Positions 1 through 8,337 of a stretch of 62,964 nucleotides of DNA are shown piece after piece. Numbering within the stretch: the first letter of the stretch is position 1; each line of letters starts with the position of its first letter. The DNA is from Microbispora sp. H13382 (GTDB lineage: Bacteria > Actinomycetota > Actinomycetes > Streptosporangiales > Streptosporangiaceae): NCBI RefSeq assembly GCF_014161445.1, contig NZ_JABBXA010000033.1:1-62964 (forward strand), in the 5' to 3' direction. The notes under the pieces are model-generated. The model ran no database searches, was not told the origin of the DNA, and was given only the letters and a program-made list of their open reading frames with translations. The position numbers and the translations under genes were made by a program.

Positions 1-96
1 GAGGTCCTTCTCGACGGGCAGGCGGTCACCGGGCCGCAGGACCCCGTCGAGGATCATCCGCTTGATGCTGTCTACTACGTCGTCTGTGCGTGACAT
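1..96 (-). CDS. GntR/FadR-family regulator, N-terminal fragment cut by window edge
   Basis: Only the first 32 codons are present, starting at ATG (bases 96-94) and running off the left edge. The peptide has the first helix and wing region of a GntR winged-helix domain, with motifs SIKRMILDG, LRPGDRLP and VEKDL. It closely resembles the N-terminus of the complete regulator at 52171 (TIKQMIIDG, LRPGQKLP, VEKDL), which sits next to the second GH95 gene. The gene is divergent from the GH95 gene at 462, so it may regulate that gene. The same 96 bases recur, inverted, at the right edge. The effector domain cannot be seen. Confidence 0.8.
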   Translation of the reverse strand, partial: MSRTDDVVDSIKRMILDGVLRPGDRLPVEKDL

Positions 97-127
97 GGCA
101 GTGGGTGTCCTCGGTCCCGGCCGGAGC
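1..127. repeat. 127-bp perfect inverted terminal repeat, left copy
   Basis: Bases 1-127 are the exact reverse complement of 62838-62964. Identity stops abruptly at base 128 against base 62837. The repeat holds the first 96 bases of a GntR gene and 31 bases upstream of its start codon. Both copies touch the ends of the sequence, so the true repeat continues outward. A length of exactly 127 is a common de Bruijn assembly k-mer, which suggests that both contig ends enter the same repeated GntR gene in opposite orientation. Confidence 0.95.
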
Positions 128-295
128 CTCATGCGGGGAGCGCCTTCCCGAGGCTCCGATTGTATTCCGCTCGGCCGTCAGCCCCGGGTAGCGGCGGACG
201 CCGCCGAGGCAGGCGGCGCCATCAACCCAAAGATTAGATGTTTCCCGCTGCGAGCGAGCGAAGATGCGCATTTTCGGGCTGTTTGATACCAACCG

Positions 296-324
296 TTGAC
301 GCATACATCAAATCTTTGTAGCTT
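296..324 (+). promoter_or_regulatory. Predicted sigma-70-type promoter of the first GH95 gene
   Basis: A -35 box TTGACG (296-301), a 17-nt spacer and a -10 box TAGCTT (319-324) precede a leader of about 137 nt. The second GH95 gene at 53341 has a similar block (TTGACT, 18 nt, TAGCCT), followed in both by similar GC-rich sequence with GAGCCTC. This suggests that promoter and gene were duplicated together. No TGAAANTTTCA palindrome or CGAATCGATTCG site was seen between 97 and 461. Confidence 0.55.
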
Positions 325-461
325 TGCGGTCACTCCCCCCACATAGAGCCTCGTTGAGCCGCCGGCCCCCTCGCAACCCGCTCGTCTCGTCGTCCGCGAG
401 CTCGTCGTCCATGCGCAGGTGCCGGTTGTCCGCAAGGCCGCGATGCGCTTGGAGAAGCGAG

Positions 462-3400
462 ATGCCAGACCTGTCGCGCAGGCAATTGATGAAGATCGGT
501 ACGGTCGGAGCCGGAGCTCTGATGCTGCCGATGCAGTGGACAGCGGTCGCCCGGGCCGGATCGGTGGCGCCCTCGGAGGTACGCGCCGCCAACGACATGG
601 CGCTGTGGTACGACAGGGGCGCCGGCACGGACTGGCTCCGTGCCCTTCCCATCGGCAACGGGCGCCTCGGCGCGATGGTGTTCGGCAACGTCGACGCCGA
701 GCGGCTGCAGCTCAACGAGGACACCGTCTGGGGCGGCGGGCCGTACGACCAGAGCAACCCCAAGGGCGCGTCGGCACTGGCGGAGATCCGGCGCCTGGTC
801 TTCGAGGACCAGTGGAGCCAGGCCCAGACCCTGATCGACCAGAACATGCTGGGCAAGCCCGCGGGCCAGCTCGCCTACCAGACCGTCGGCAACATCAGGC
901 TGACCTTCCCCGGCACCAGCGGGTTCTCCGAGTACAACCGCCAGCTGGACCTCACCACCGCCACCACGTCCGTCACCTACCTCCTGAACGGCGTGCGGTA
1001 CAAGCGCGAGGTGTTCGCCAGCGCGCCCGACCAGGTCATCGTCATCCGCCTGACCGCCGACAAGCCCGGCTCGATCACGTTCAGCGCGACGTTCGACAGC
1101 CCCCAGCGCACGACGCTCACCAGCCCGGACGGCACGACGGTGGCGCTCGACGGCGTCTCGGGCAACTTCGAGGGCATCACCGGCCAGGTCAAGTTCCTCG
1201 CGCTGGCCAAGGCCGTCGCCGAAGGCGGCACCGTCACCAGTTCCGGCGGAACGCTCCAAGTGTCCGCCGCCGACAGCGTGACGCTGCTGATCTCCATCGG
1301 CTCCAGCTACGTCAACTACAAGGACGTCAGCGGCGACTACCAGGGCATCGCGCGGCGGCACCTCGACGCCGCCCAGGGCAAGGCCTACGACGCGCTGCGC
1401 GACCGGCACGTGGCCGACTACCAGGCCCTGTTCAAGCGGACGACGCTCGAACTGGACCGCACCGACGCGGCCGACCAGCCGACCGACGTCCGGATCGCCC
1501 AGCACGGGGCCGTCGACGACCCGCAGTTCTCCGCGCTGCTGTTCCAGTTCGGCCGCTACCTGCTGATCAGCTGCTCGCGCCCCGGGACACAGCCGGCCAA
1601 CCTGCAGGGCATCTGGAACGACTCCCTGAGCCCGTCGTGGGACTCGAAGTACACCATCAACGCCAACCTGCCGATGAACTACTGGCCCGCCGACACCACG
1701 AACCTGTCGGAGTGCTACGAGCCGGTGTTCGGCATGATCCAGGACCTCACGGTGACCGGCGCCCGCACGGCCGAGGTCCAGTACGGCGCCGGCGGCTGGG
1801 TCACCCACCACAACACCGACGCGTGGCGGGCGACCTCGGTCGTCGACGGCGCGTTCTGGGGCATGTGGCAGACCGGCGGCGCGTGGCTGGCCACCATGAT
1901 CTGGGACCACTACCTGTTCACCGGCGACGTGGAGTTCCTCCGGAAGAACTACCCGGCGATGAAGGGCGCGGCCCAGTTCTTCCTCGACACGCTCGTGGAG
2001 GAGCCGAAGCTCGGATACCTGGTCACGAACCCGTCGAACTCGCCCGAGCTCAGCCACCACGCGAACGCCAGCGTCGCCGCCGGTCCCACCATGGACAACC
2101 AGATCCTGCGCGACCTGTTCGACGGCTGCGCCGAGGCGAGTGAGGTTCTCGGCGTGGACGCGAGCTTCCGGGAGAAGGTCCTGGCGGCCCGCGAGCGCCT
2201 GGCTCCGATGAAGATCGGCTCCCGCGGCAACATCCAGGAGTGGCTGTACGACTGGGTCGAGACCGAGCGGAACCACCGGCACGTCTCGCACCTGTACGGC
2301 CTGCACCCCAGCAACCAGATCACCAAGCGCGGCACCCCGGAGCTGTTCGAGGCCGCGCGGCGGACCCTCGAACTGCGCGGCGACGACGGCACGGGCTGGT
2401 CCCTCGCCTGGAAGATCAACTACTGGGCGCGGATGGAGGAGGGCAAGCGGGCGCACGACCTGGTCCGCCTCCTGGTGACGCCGGCCAGGCTCGCCCCGAA
2501 CATGTTCGACCTGCACCCGCCGTTCCAGATCGACGGCAACTTCGGCGCCACGTCCGGCATCACCGAGATGCTGCTGCAGAGCCACACCGGCGAACTGAAC
2601 GTGCTGCCGGCGCTTCCGGACGCCTGGCGGAACGGGAAGGTGCAGGGCCTGCGCGGCCGCGGCGGCCACACGATCGGCGCGGCGTGGAGCGACGGGCAGG
2701 CCGACGAGTACCTCGTCACGCCTGACCGCGACGGTGTCGTCAAGGTACGCGGCGGCATCTTCACCGGCCGCTACAAGATCCTCGACACCACCGGCGGCGG
2801 CACGGTCACGGTGGAGAAGGCCGAGTCCGGCGCCATCAAGATCACGGCGCAGGCCCGGCACACCTACCGGGCGTACGCGCTGCAGAAGGTCACGATGACC
2901 GCGCCCGTCGAGGTCTCGCCGGGTCAGGGGGCGAAGGCCACGGTCACCGTCCGGGCGGTGGAGGCGTCGCTGGCGTCGGCGACGGTGTCCCTCAAGGCGC
3001 CGGAGGGGTGGACCGTCACCCCCGCGCAGGCCAACGTGGGGCCCCTGGCGCCGGACGCGAAGGCCACGGTGGAGTTCACCGTCACTCCCGCCGCCGGCGC
3101 CGCGGCCGGCACCGCGGTCCTCACCGGCGTGGTGAGCGGCACCGAGGCGGGCGAGGACTGGACCGCGTCCGCGAAGGCCCCGGTGCAGGTGTGGGGCGGC
3201 GGGGAGAAGCCGCTTGAGGAGCTGTTCAGCAACGTCGGCGTCACCGACGACACCAACACCGCCCCCGGAAACTTCGACGGCAACAACGCCAGCATCTCCG
3301 CCCAGGCGCTGGCGTCGGTCGGTGTCACCCCCGGGGCCACCGTCACCAAGAACGGGCTGAACTTCAAGTGGCCCAACGTCGCGGTGGGCACCCCCGACAA

Positions 3401-4073
3401 CGCCATCGCCTCCGGACAGTCCCTCAAGGTGACCGGCACCGGCAAGACGCTCGGCTTCCTGCTGACCGGCACCTACGGCGCGGTGTCCGGACCGGCCACC
3501 ATCGTCTACAAGGACGGCACGAGGCAGACCTTCACCCTCAGCTCGCCCGACTGGTACGGCGCGCCGCGGCCGGAGGGCGACGCCGCCGTCGTGGCCCCGT
3601 ACCAGAACCGGCCGAACAACCAGCGGCAGAACACCGCCGCGACCATCTACTACTCGGGCGTGGCACTGCAGAACAAGGAGATCTCCCGCGTCGACCTGCC
3701 CAACATCAGCGCGCGGGCGGCGAACGGGGTCGCGACGATGCACATCTTCGCGGTCGCGCTCGATGCCGTCACGCCCCCGCCGGCGGTCAAGCTGACCGTC
3801 ACCGCCACCACCCGCTGCATCGGCACCTCGGCCTACCTGGCGGTCACGGCCGTCAACGACTCCGACGTGCCGGCCACGATCACGCTCACCACCCCGTACG
3901 GCACCAAGACGGTGGCCGACGTGGCCCCGGGCAAGCAGGCCTACCAGTCCTTCAACACCCGAGCTCCCCAGATCGACGCCGGCAAGGTCACCGTGACCGC
4001 GACCGCGACGATCGGCGGCAAGCAGGTCACCTCGACCTACGACGCGGCCTACACCGCGGCCAGCTGCGGCTGA
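462..4073 (+). CDS. Secreted GH95 glycoside hydrolase (alpha-L-fucosidase-type) with NEW3 and C-terminal beta domains
   Basis: A 1203-aa Tat-exported enzyme (LSRRQLMKIG near residue 4, hydrophobic stretch, ARA cleavage). The GH95 N-terminal signature is clear (LPIGNGRLGAMVFGN, LQLNEDTVW). GH95 enzymes cleave alpha-1,2-L-fucosides or L-galactosides by inversion. The N-x-N pair N400/N402 (TINANLPMNYW), E529 (NSPEL) and D691 (QIDGNFG) match the family's catalytic positions by motif. After about residue 800 come a NEW3-like domain (about 810-910), a beta-rich putative carbohydrate-binding region (about 918-1100) and a final beta domain ending in a Cys. The ATG at 462 was chosen for the GGAG at 451 and because the Tat motif follows at once. 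Upstream in-frame codons would bury the signal. It is collinear with the GH95 at 53341, which has a RICIN tail instead. Fucose or L-galactose preference cannot be read from sequence. Confidence 0.9.
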   Translation: MPDLSRRQLMKIGTVGAGALMLPMQWTAVARAGSVAPSEVRAANDMALWYDRGAGTDWLRALPIGNGRLGAMVFGNVDAERLQLNEDTVWGGGPYDQSNPKGASALAEIRRLVFEDQWSQAQTLIDQNMLGKPAGQLAYQTVGNIRLTFPGTSGFSEYNRQLDLTTATTSVTYLLNGVRYKREVFASAPDQVIVIRLTADKPGSITFSATFDSPQRTTLTSPDGTTVALDGVSGNFEGITGQVKFLALAKAVAEGGTVTSSGGTLQVSAADSVTLLISIGSSYVNYKDVSGDYQGIARRHLDAAQGKAYDALRDRHVADYQALFKRTTLELDRTDAADQPTDVRIAQHGAVDDPQFSALLFQFGRYLLISCSRPGTQPANLQGIWNDSLSPSWDSKYTINANLPMNYWPADTTNLSECYEPVFGMIQDLTVTGARTAEVQYGAGGWVTHHNTDAWRATSVVDGAFWGMWQTGGAWLATMIWDHYLFTGDVEFLRKNYPAMKGAAQFFLDTLVEEPKLGYLVTNPSNSPELSHHANASVAAGPTMDNQILRDLFDGCAEASEVLGVDASFREKVLAARERLAPMKIGSRGNIQEWLYDWVETERNHRHVSHLYGLHPSNQITKRGTPELFEAARRTLELRGDDGTGWSLAWKINYWARMEEGKRAHDLVRLLVTPARLAPNMFDLHPPFQIDGNFGATSGITEMLLQSHTGELNVLPALPDAWRNGKVQGLRGRGGHTIGAAWSDGQADEYLVTPDRDGVVKVRGGIFTGRYKILDTTGGGTVTVEKAESGAIKITAQARHTYRAYALQKVTMTAPVEVSPGQGAKATVTVRAVEASLASATVSLKAPEGWTVTPAQANVGPLAPDAKATVEFTVTPAAGAAAGTAVLTGVVSGTEAGEDWTASAKAPVQVWGGGEKPLEELFSNVGVTDDTNTAPGNFDGNNASISAQALASVGVTPGATVTKNGLNFKWPNVAVGTPDNAIASGQSLKVTGTGKTLGFLLTGTYGAVSGPATIVYKDGTRQTFTLSSPDWYGAPRPEGDAAVVAPYQNRPNNQRQNTAATIYYSGVALQNKEISRVDLPNISARAANGVATMHIFAVALDAVTPPPAVKLTVTATTRCIGTSAYLAVTAVNDSDVPATITLTTPYGTKTVADVAPGKQAYQSFNTRAPQIDAGKVTVTATATIGGKQVTSTYDAAYTAASCG

Positions 4074-4158
4074 CCACACCTGGGGCGTCCCCGGCCGGCC
4101 GCCGGCCGCACCGGCGGTGACCACGATCCCCACGACGAGGACACCGCCGTAGCTCAAC

Positions 4159-4192
4159 CGAGGCCGGCCGGCCGAACAGCCGGCCGGCCTCG
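4159..4192 (+). terminator. GC-rich hairpin after GH95
   Basis: A perfect 14-bp stem (4159-4172 with 4179-4192) closes a 6-nt loop, CGAACA. There is no T tract, as is usual for high-GC actinomycete terminators. It separates the GH95 gene from the secreted protein at 4220. Confidence 0.65.
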
Positions 4193-4219
4193 CCCCCCAT
4201 TTATGGAGCGAATGATCAC

Positions 4220-4846
4220 ATGAGAATCAACAGGATCACGCAGGTGCTCGCCGCGTCGGTGCTCGGCCTCACCCTCGCCGGCGTGGCCACTCCCGCGCTG
4301 GCCGACGACCCCGGCAGCGGCATCGACGTGTCGGTGAACATCGAGCCCACCACCACCCCCGGTCAGCTGTCGATGACCGTGGCCGACAACAACGGGGTGT
4401 CCCTGCAGGAGAACGGCTCCGACGCCGCCGCCCGCCAGTTCACCGGCACCCTGCCCACGGTCACGGTGACCGACACCCGCACCCCCGAGGAGATCCCCGC
4501 CGGCGAGTACTGGGCGGTCGTGGGCCAGGCGAGCCAGTTCGTCGCCTCCGACGACCCGGCCAAGACCATCGGCCCCGAATACCTCGGCTGGAAGCCGCGC
4601 CTGCTGAGCGACTCCTCCACCGGCGCGGTCTCAGCCGGTGAGCCGGTCTCCAGTGTCGTCTCCGACGGCACCGGAGCCCCCAACGTGGGTCTGGAGGGCC
4701 AGGAGCTGCTGGTCTCGACCGCCAACTCCGCCGACGAGATCGGCACCTCGCAGGTCAACGCCGACCTCGCCCTGCGCACCTCCGTCGACGTCGCCGCCGG
4801 CGAGTACCACTCCACCCTGACCCTTTCGCTGTTCAACCAGTCCTAA
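4220..4846 (+). CDS. Secreted WxL-like beta-sandwich protein
   Basis: A 208-aa protein with a clear Sec signal peptide (MRINRITQVLAASVLGL, cleavage near ALA-DD at residue 29). The mature part is threonine-, serine- and aspartate-rich and predicted all-beta. Its pattern resembles WxL-type domains: LPTVTVTDTRT, GEYWAVVGQASQF, YLGWKP and a terminal YHSTLTLSLF. WxL domains in Firmicutes bind cell wall; the actinobacterial versions are uncharacterised. No LPxTG or transmembrane anchor is present. It follows the GH95 gene and its terminator, so it is probably transcribed separately. The start has GGAG at 4205, 11 nt upstream. Another start at 4212 would stop after three codons. Function is unknown; surface or matrix binding is a guess from fold. 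Confidence 0.8.
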   Translation: MRINRITQVLAASVLGLTLAGVATPALADDPGSGIDVSVNIEPTTTPGQLSMTVADNNGVSLQENGSDAAARQFTGTLPTVTVTDTRTPEEIPAGEYWAVVGQASQFVASDDPAKTIGPEYLGWKPRLLSDSSTGAVSAGEPVSSVVSDGTGAPNVGLEGQELLVSTANSADEIGTSQVNADLALRTSVDVAAGEYHSTLTLSLFNQS

Positions 4847-5022
4847 CCCGCAGGCGGGGCGCCACCGCTGCTGTTCCGGGTGCGGTCCGGCCGGCGCGCC
4901 GGCGGCCCCTGGTGGCGCTGGGGGCTACTGGGGGCCGGTGGCAGGATGCTTGCGGCAGAGGTCGTCGCGGTCACGGCGCGGGGGGATCCCCGGTCGATCG
5001 CGGGAGCAGGCGAAGGAGGCCG

Positions 5023-5970
5023 ATGAGCCCGAGGAAGCACCGCGTCGCCGTGCTCGTGCTGGAGGGCGCGAAGCCGCTCGACGTCGGCATCCCGGCGCAG
5101 GTGTTCTCCAACCGGCCGAGCATGCCGTACGAGGTCCGGGTGTGCGGCGCCACACCCGGGCTGGTGACCGGCGGCGACGGCCTCTCCTATCACGTGGCCG
5201 AGGGCCTGGACGCCTTCGAGCAGGCCGACACCGTCTTCATCCCCGGCTATCGGGAGCCGGCGACCACGGAACCGCCGGCGGCGGTGGTCGGCGCCCTGAT
5301 GGCCGCCCACGAGCGCGGGACCAGGCTCGCGGCCATCTCGACGGGAGCGTTCGCGCTGGCGGCGACGGGCCTGCTCGACGGCAAACGGGCGACGACCCAC
5401 TGGCACTACACGAAGGCCCTCGCCGACAAGCATCCGCTCGTGCGCGTGGACGAGAACGTGCTGTTCGTGGACGAGGGGAACGTGCTCACGTCGGCGGGCG
5501 CCGCGTCCGGCATCGACCTGTGCCTGCACCTGGTGCGGCGCGACCACGGCGTCGGGCTGTCCAACCACGTGGCGAGACGGCTGGTGGCGGCGCCCTACCG
5601 CAGCGGAGGCCAGGCGCAGTACGTCCCCCGGAGCGTGCCCGAACCGCTCGGCGACCTGTTCGCGAGCACGCGCGAGTGGGCCCTGGCGCACCTGTCCGAA
5701 CGGCTGACCCTGGACACCCTCGCCCGCCACGCGAGGGTGTCGGCCCGCACCTTCTCGCGGCGGTTCGTGGAGGACACCGGTTACACGCCCATGCAGTGGG
5801 TGCTCCGGGCGCGCGTGGACCTGGCGCGCGAACTGCTCGAACGGAGCGATCTGGGCGTGGAACAGATCGCCGACCGGGTCGGGCTCGGCACCGGGGCGAA
5901 CCTGCGCCTGCATTTCCAGCGGATCCTCGGCACCTCCCCGACGGACTACCGCCACACCTTCTCCGCCTGA
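5023..5970 (+). CDS. GlxA-family transcriptional regulator (DJ-1/PfpI + AraC HTH)
   Basis: A 315-aa regulator. Residues 5-170 form a DJ-1/PfpI-like domain (VAVLVLEGAKPLDVG, VFIPGYREP, AAISTGAFALAATGLLDG, ATTHW). Residues 215-310 form an AraC-type double helix-turn-helix (LDTLARHARVSARTFSRRF, IADRVGLGTGANLRLHF). The family senses small molecules through the PfpI domain, without protease activity. The ATG at 5023 was chosen for the AAGGAGG at 5013 and the domain boundary. The GAPDH gene follows 166 nt downstream on the same strand, with a two-unit direct repeat in its leader of the type AraC-family proteins bind. Control of that gene is therefore plausible. The ligand is unknown. Confidence 0.88.
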   Translation: MSPRKHRVAVLVLEGAKPLDVGIPAQVFSNRPSMPYEVRVCGATPGLVTGGDGLSYHVAEGLDAFEQADTVFIPGYREPATTEPPAAVVGALMAAHERGTRLAAISTGAFALAATGLLDGKRATTHWHYTKALADKHPLVRVDENVLFVDEGNVLTSAGAASGIDLCLHLVRRDHGVGLSNHVARRLVAAPYRSGGQAQYVPRSVPEPLGDLFASTREWALAHLSERLTLDTLARHARVSARTFSRRFVEDTGYTPMQWVLRARVDLARELLERSDLGVEQIADRVGLGTGANLRLHFQRILGTSPTDYRHTFSA

Positions 5971-6014
5971 CCTCCCCGGCCGGACGAGCGGCCGCGCCGG
6001 TCCTCGGACGGGGT

Positions 6015-6080
6015 GGCGAGATCCTTGCGGACGGTGGCGAAACTTCTGGCGGGATCCTTGCGCACGGTGTCGTTCGGGCC
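6015..6080 (+). promoter_or_regulatory. Two 33-bp direct repeats upstream of GAPDH, probable AraC-type operator
   Basis: Two tandem units start at 6015 and 6048, exactly 33 bp (about three helical turns) apart. Their first 22 bases differ at only two positions and share the cores GATCCTTGCG and ACGGTG. Directly repeated half-sites on one face of the helix are typical for AraC-type regulators, and a GlxA gene lies just upstream. Confidence 0.5.
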
Positions 6081-6136
6081 ACTGTCGGCCCGGCGACCAC
6101 GCGCCGATCATGGAGCGCGGAACGAAAGGAGCCTCC

Positions 6137-7135
6137 ATGACCCGCATCGCCGTCAACGGATTCGGTCGTATCGGGCGCAACACCCTCCGCGCCCTGCTCG
6201 AACGCGACAGTCACCTCGACGTGGTCGCCGTCAACGACCTCGCCGCCCCCGAGACCCTCGCGCACCTGCTCAAGTACGACAGCGCGCTCGGCCGCCTCGG
6301 CCGCTCCGTCGAGGTCGACGGAACCAGCCTCGTGGTCGACGGCCGCCGTATCGCGGTGCTCGCCGAACGCGAGCCCGCCAAGCTGCCGTGGGCCGATCTC
6401 GGCGTCGACATCGTGCTGGAGGCCACCGGCCGCTTCACCGCGGCGCGGGCCGCCCGCGCGCACATCGACGCCGGGGCCGGGCGGGTGCTGGTGAGCGCCC
6501 CCTCCGACGGCGCCGACGTGACGCTCGCCTACGGCGTGAACACGGAGGACTACGACCCCGCCGAGCACGTGATCGTCTCGAACGCCTCGTGCACCACGAA
6601 CGCGCTGGCGCCACTCGCGTCCGTGCTGGACGACCTGGCCGGCATCGAGCACGCCTTCATGACCACCGTGCACGCGTACACGCAGGAGCAGAACCTCCAG
6701 GACGGCCCGCACCGCGACCTGCGCCGGGCCCGCGCCGCCGCCGTGAACATCGCACCCACCACCACCGGGGCCGCCAAGGCCATCGGCCTGGTGCTGCCGA
6801 ACCTGGACGGCAAGCTGTCGGGCGACGCGATCCGCGTGCCGGTCCCGGTGGGTTCGCTCGTGGAGCTGAACACCACGGTCTCCCGCCGGGTCACCCGCGA
6901 CGAGGTGCTCGCGGCCTACCGCGCCGCCGCCGACGGCCCGCTCAAGGGCATCCTCGAGTACGCCGACGAGCCGCTGGTCTCCAGCGACATCACCGGCCAG
7001 GCGGCGTCGTCGATCTTCGACGCCGCCCTCACCCGGGTCGAGGGCGCGCACGTCAAGGTGGTGGCCTGGTACGACAACGAGTGGGGCTTCGCGAACCGCG
7101 TCGTCGACACGCTCGAGCTGCTCGCCCGCGGCTGA
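6137..7135 (+). CDS. gap: Type I glyceraldehyde-3-phosphate dehydrogenase
   Basis: A 332-aa cytoplasmic enzyme that oxidises glyceraldehyde 3-phosphate to 1,3-bisphosphoglycerate with NAD(P) and phosphate. The Rossmann motif NGFGRIGRN lies at the N-terminus. The catalytic cysteine is C152 in SNASCTTN, followed by TTVHAYTQEQ and the C-terminal WYDNEWGFANRV. Length is normal for the family. The ATG at 6137 has AAGGAG five bases upstream; an in-frame ATG at 6110 lacks this. It sits away from other glycolytic genes and beside a GlxA regulator, so it may be a second, conditionally expressed copy. Confidence 0.95.
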   Translation: MTRIAVNGFGRIGRNTLRALLERDSHLDVVAVNDLAAPETLAHLLKYDSALGRLGRSVEVDGTSLVVDGRRIAVLAEREPAKLPWADLGVDIVLEATGRFTAARAARAHIDAGAGRVLVSAPSDGADVTLAYGVNTEDYDPAEHVIVSNASCTTNALAPLASVLDDLAGIEHAFMTTVHAYTQEQNLQDGPHRDLRRARAAAVNIAPTTTGAAKAIGLVLPNLDGKLSGDAIRVPVPVGSLVELNTTVSRRVTRDEVLAAYRAAADGPLKGILEYADEPLVSSDITGQAASSIFDAALTRVEGAHVKVVAWYDNEWGFANRVVDTLELLARG

Positions 7136-7159
7136 ACTCGGCCCGCGGGTGATGCCGCC

Positions 7160-7459
7160 TCACAGCACGAGCCGGCGGTGCCGCTCGGTGCGCCACTCGA
7201 CCAGCATCACCGTGACGTCGTCCTGGAGCTGACCGCGCTGGTAGGAGAGGATCGAGTGGATCAGGCGGCGCAGGGTCTCCGGTGCGGAGACGCCGTCGGC
7301 CTCCCGCCGGATGACGAAGTCGGCGAAGCGGTCCAGCTCGAACCTCTCCCCGTCGGGAGTCAGCGCCTCGACGATGCCGTCGGTGTAGAGGAGCAGCCGG
7401 TCGCCGGGCTCGAGCTGACGGCGCGCGAGCACGGCGGCCGGGCCCAGGCGAAGACCCAT
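7160..7459 (-). pseudogene. Remnant of a SpoIIE/PP2C-type phosphatase, C-terminal piece
   Basis: About 100 aa match the end of a SpoIIE-like PPM phosphatase: LEPGDRLLLYTDGIVEA, a central F-rich helix and DDVTVMLVEW, whose aspartates bind metal in intact enzymes. Intact domains are about 200 aa and begin with further metal-binding aspartates, which are missing. Upstream sequence (about 7460-7600) stays open only in another frame and shows no recognisable phosphatase N-terminus. The gene is therefore truncated and probably frameshifted. Translation from the ATG at 7459 is possible but unlikely to give an active enzyme. Confidence 0.6.
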
Positions 7460-7697
7460 CGTCGCTTGCTCACCACCAGCAGCGCGACCAGGCTGCCCAG
7501 CTCGGTCGCGATCCGCTCAATGGTCTCGTCGACCACGGGCACGGTCACCCCGAGCACGCGGTTCAGTCCACGCTGCCCTTGCCCGTGCCGTCCGGACTTC
7601 CGCGGCCGGCGGGCGGAGGGTGCGGCCCCCGGCGCGTAGACCTCCGCCGGGCCTGATCGCACGGCGATTTGCGCGGTATGTGGGAGAATGAGCGCCC

Positions 7698-8312
7698 GTG
7701 ACCCCCGTGCTCGACCTTGTCGGAATCTTCGTCTTCGCCCTGTCCGGTGCGCTCCAGGGCGTACGCAAACGGCTCGACGTGGTCGGCATCGCGGTGCTCG
7801 CGTTCTTCACCGCGGTCGGCGGCGGCATCGTGCGTGACCTGTTCATCGGCGTGCAGCCCGCCGCGCTGCGGGACACCGCATATCTCCTCGTGCCGGTCGT
7901 GGCCACCGTCATCGCCTTCTTCTGGCATCCCCAGGTCGAGCGGGCGATGCCCGCGGTGCTCGTCTTCGACGCGGCGGGCCTCGGCCTGTTCTGCGCCGTC
8001 GGGACCGCCAAGGCGCTCCACTACGGCGTCGCGCCGATGCACGCCGTGTTCCTCGGGGTCTGTACGGCGGTCGGTGGCGGCGTCATCAGAGACGTCCTGT
8101 CCGGCGAGAGGCCGACCCTGCTCTACGACCGGGAGCTTTACGCCGTACCGGCGATGCTCGGCTCGACGGCGATGGTCGCGCTGCACGCGCTGGACGTGCG
8201 GGGGTTCGTCGCCACCCTGTCCTCTGCCGTGCTCGCCTTCACGTTCCGCATCCTCGCCATGCGGTATCGCTGGCGCGCGCCTCTGGCCAGGGGCGTCAGC
8301 AAGGCGCGGTGA
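7698..8312 (+). CDS. TRIC-family (UPF0126/YadS-like) membrane channel
   Basis: A 204-aa integral membrane protein with about seven hydrophobic segments in two homologous halves. The duplicated glycine motifs AVGGGIVRD (near residue 40) and AVGGGVIRD (near 125) mark bacterial trimeric intracellular cation channels. Homologues conduct K+ or Na+; the physiological role in bacteria is unclear. The GTG at 7698 was chosen, with GGAG 11 nt upstream. An ATG at 7688 is in another frame. It converges with the TetR gene, leaving 25 nt between stop codons. It looks unrelated to the carbohydrate genes. Confidence 0.88.
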   Translation: MTPVLDLVGIFVFALSGALQGVRKRLDVVGIAVLAFFTAVGGGIVRDLFIGVQPAALRDTAYLLVPVVATVIAFFWHPQVERAMPAVLVFDAAGLGLFCAVGTAKALHYGVAPMHAVFLGVCTAVGGGVIRDVLSGERPTLLYDRELYAVPAMLGSTAMVALHALDVRGFVATLSSAVLAFTFRILAMRYRWRAPLARGVSKAR

Positions 8313-8337
8313 CCGGCCGGGTGCCCTCGCGCGGCGG

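Noticed and set aside
330..4157. Very long reverse-strand open frame opposite the GH95 gene
   Set aside because: It has no recognisable domain and is rich in Gly, Arg, Val and Asp, as expected for the shadow of a GC-rich gene. The forward frame is a clear enzyme.
4857..4910. GC-rich inverted repeats after the WxL-like gene as a terminator
   Set aside because: Overlapping GCCGGC-type palindromes allow several weak pairings but no single convincing stem.
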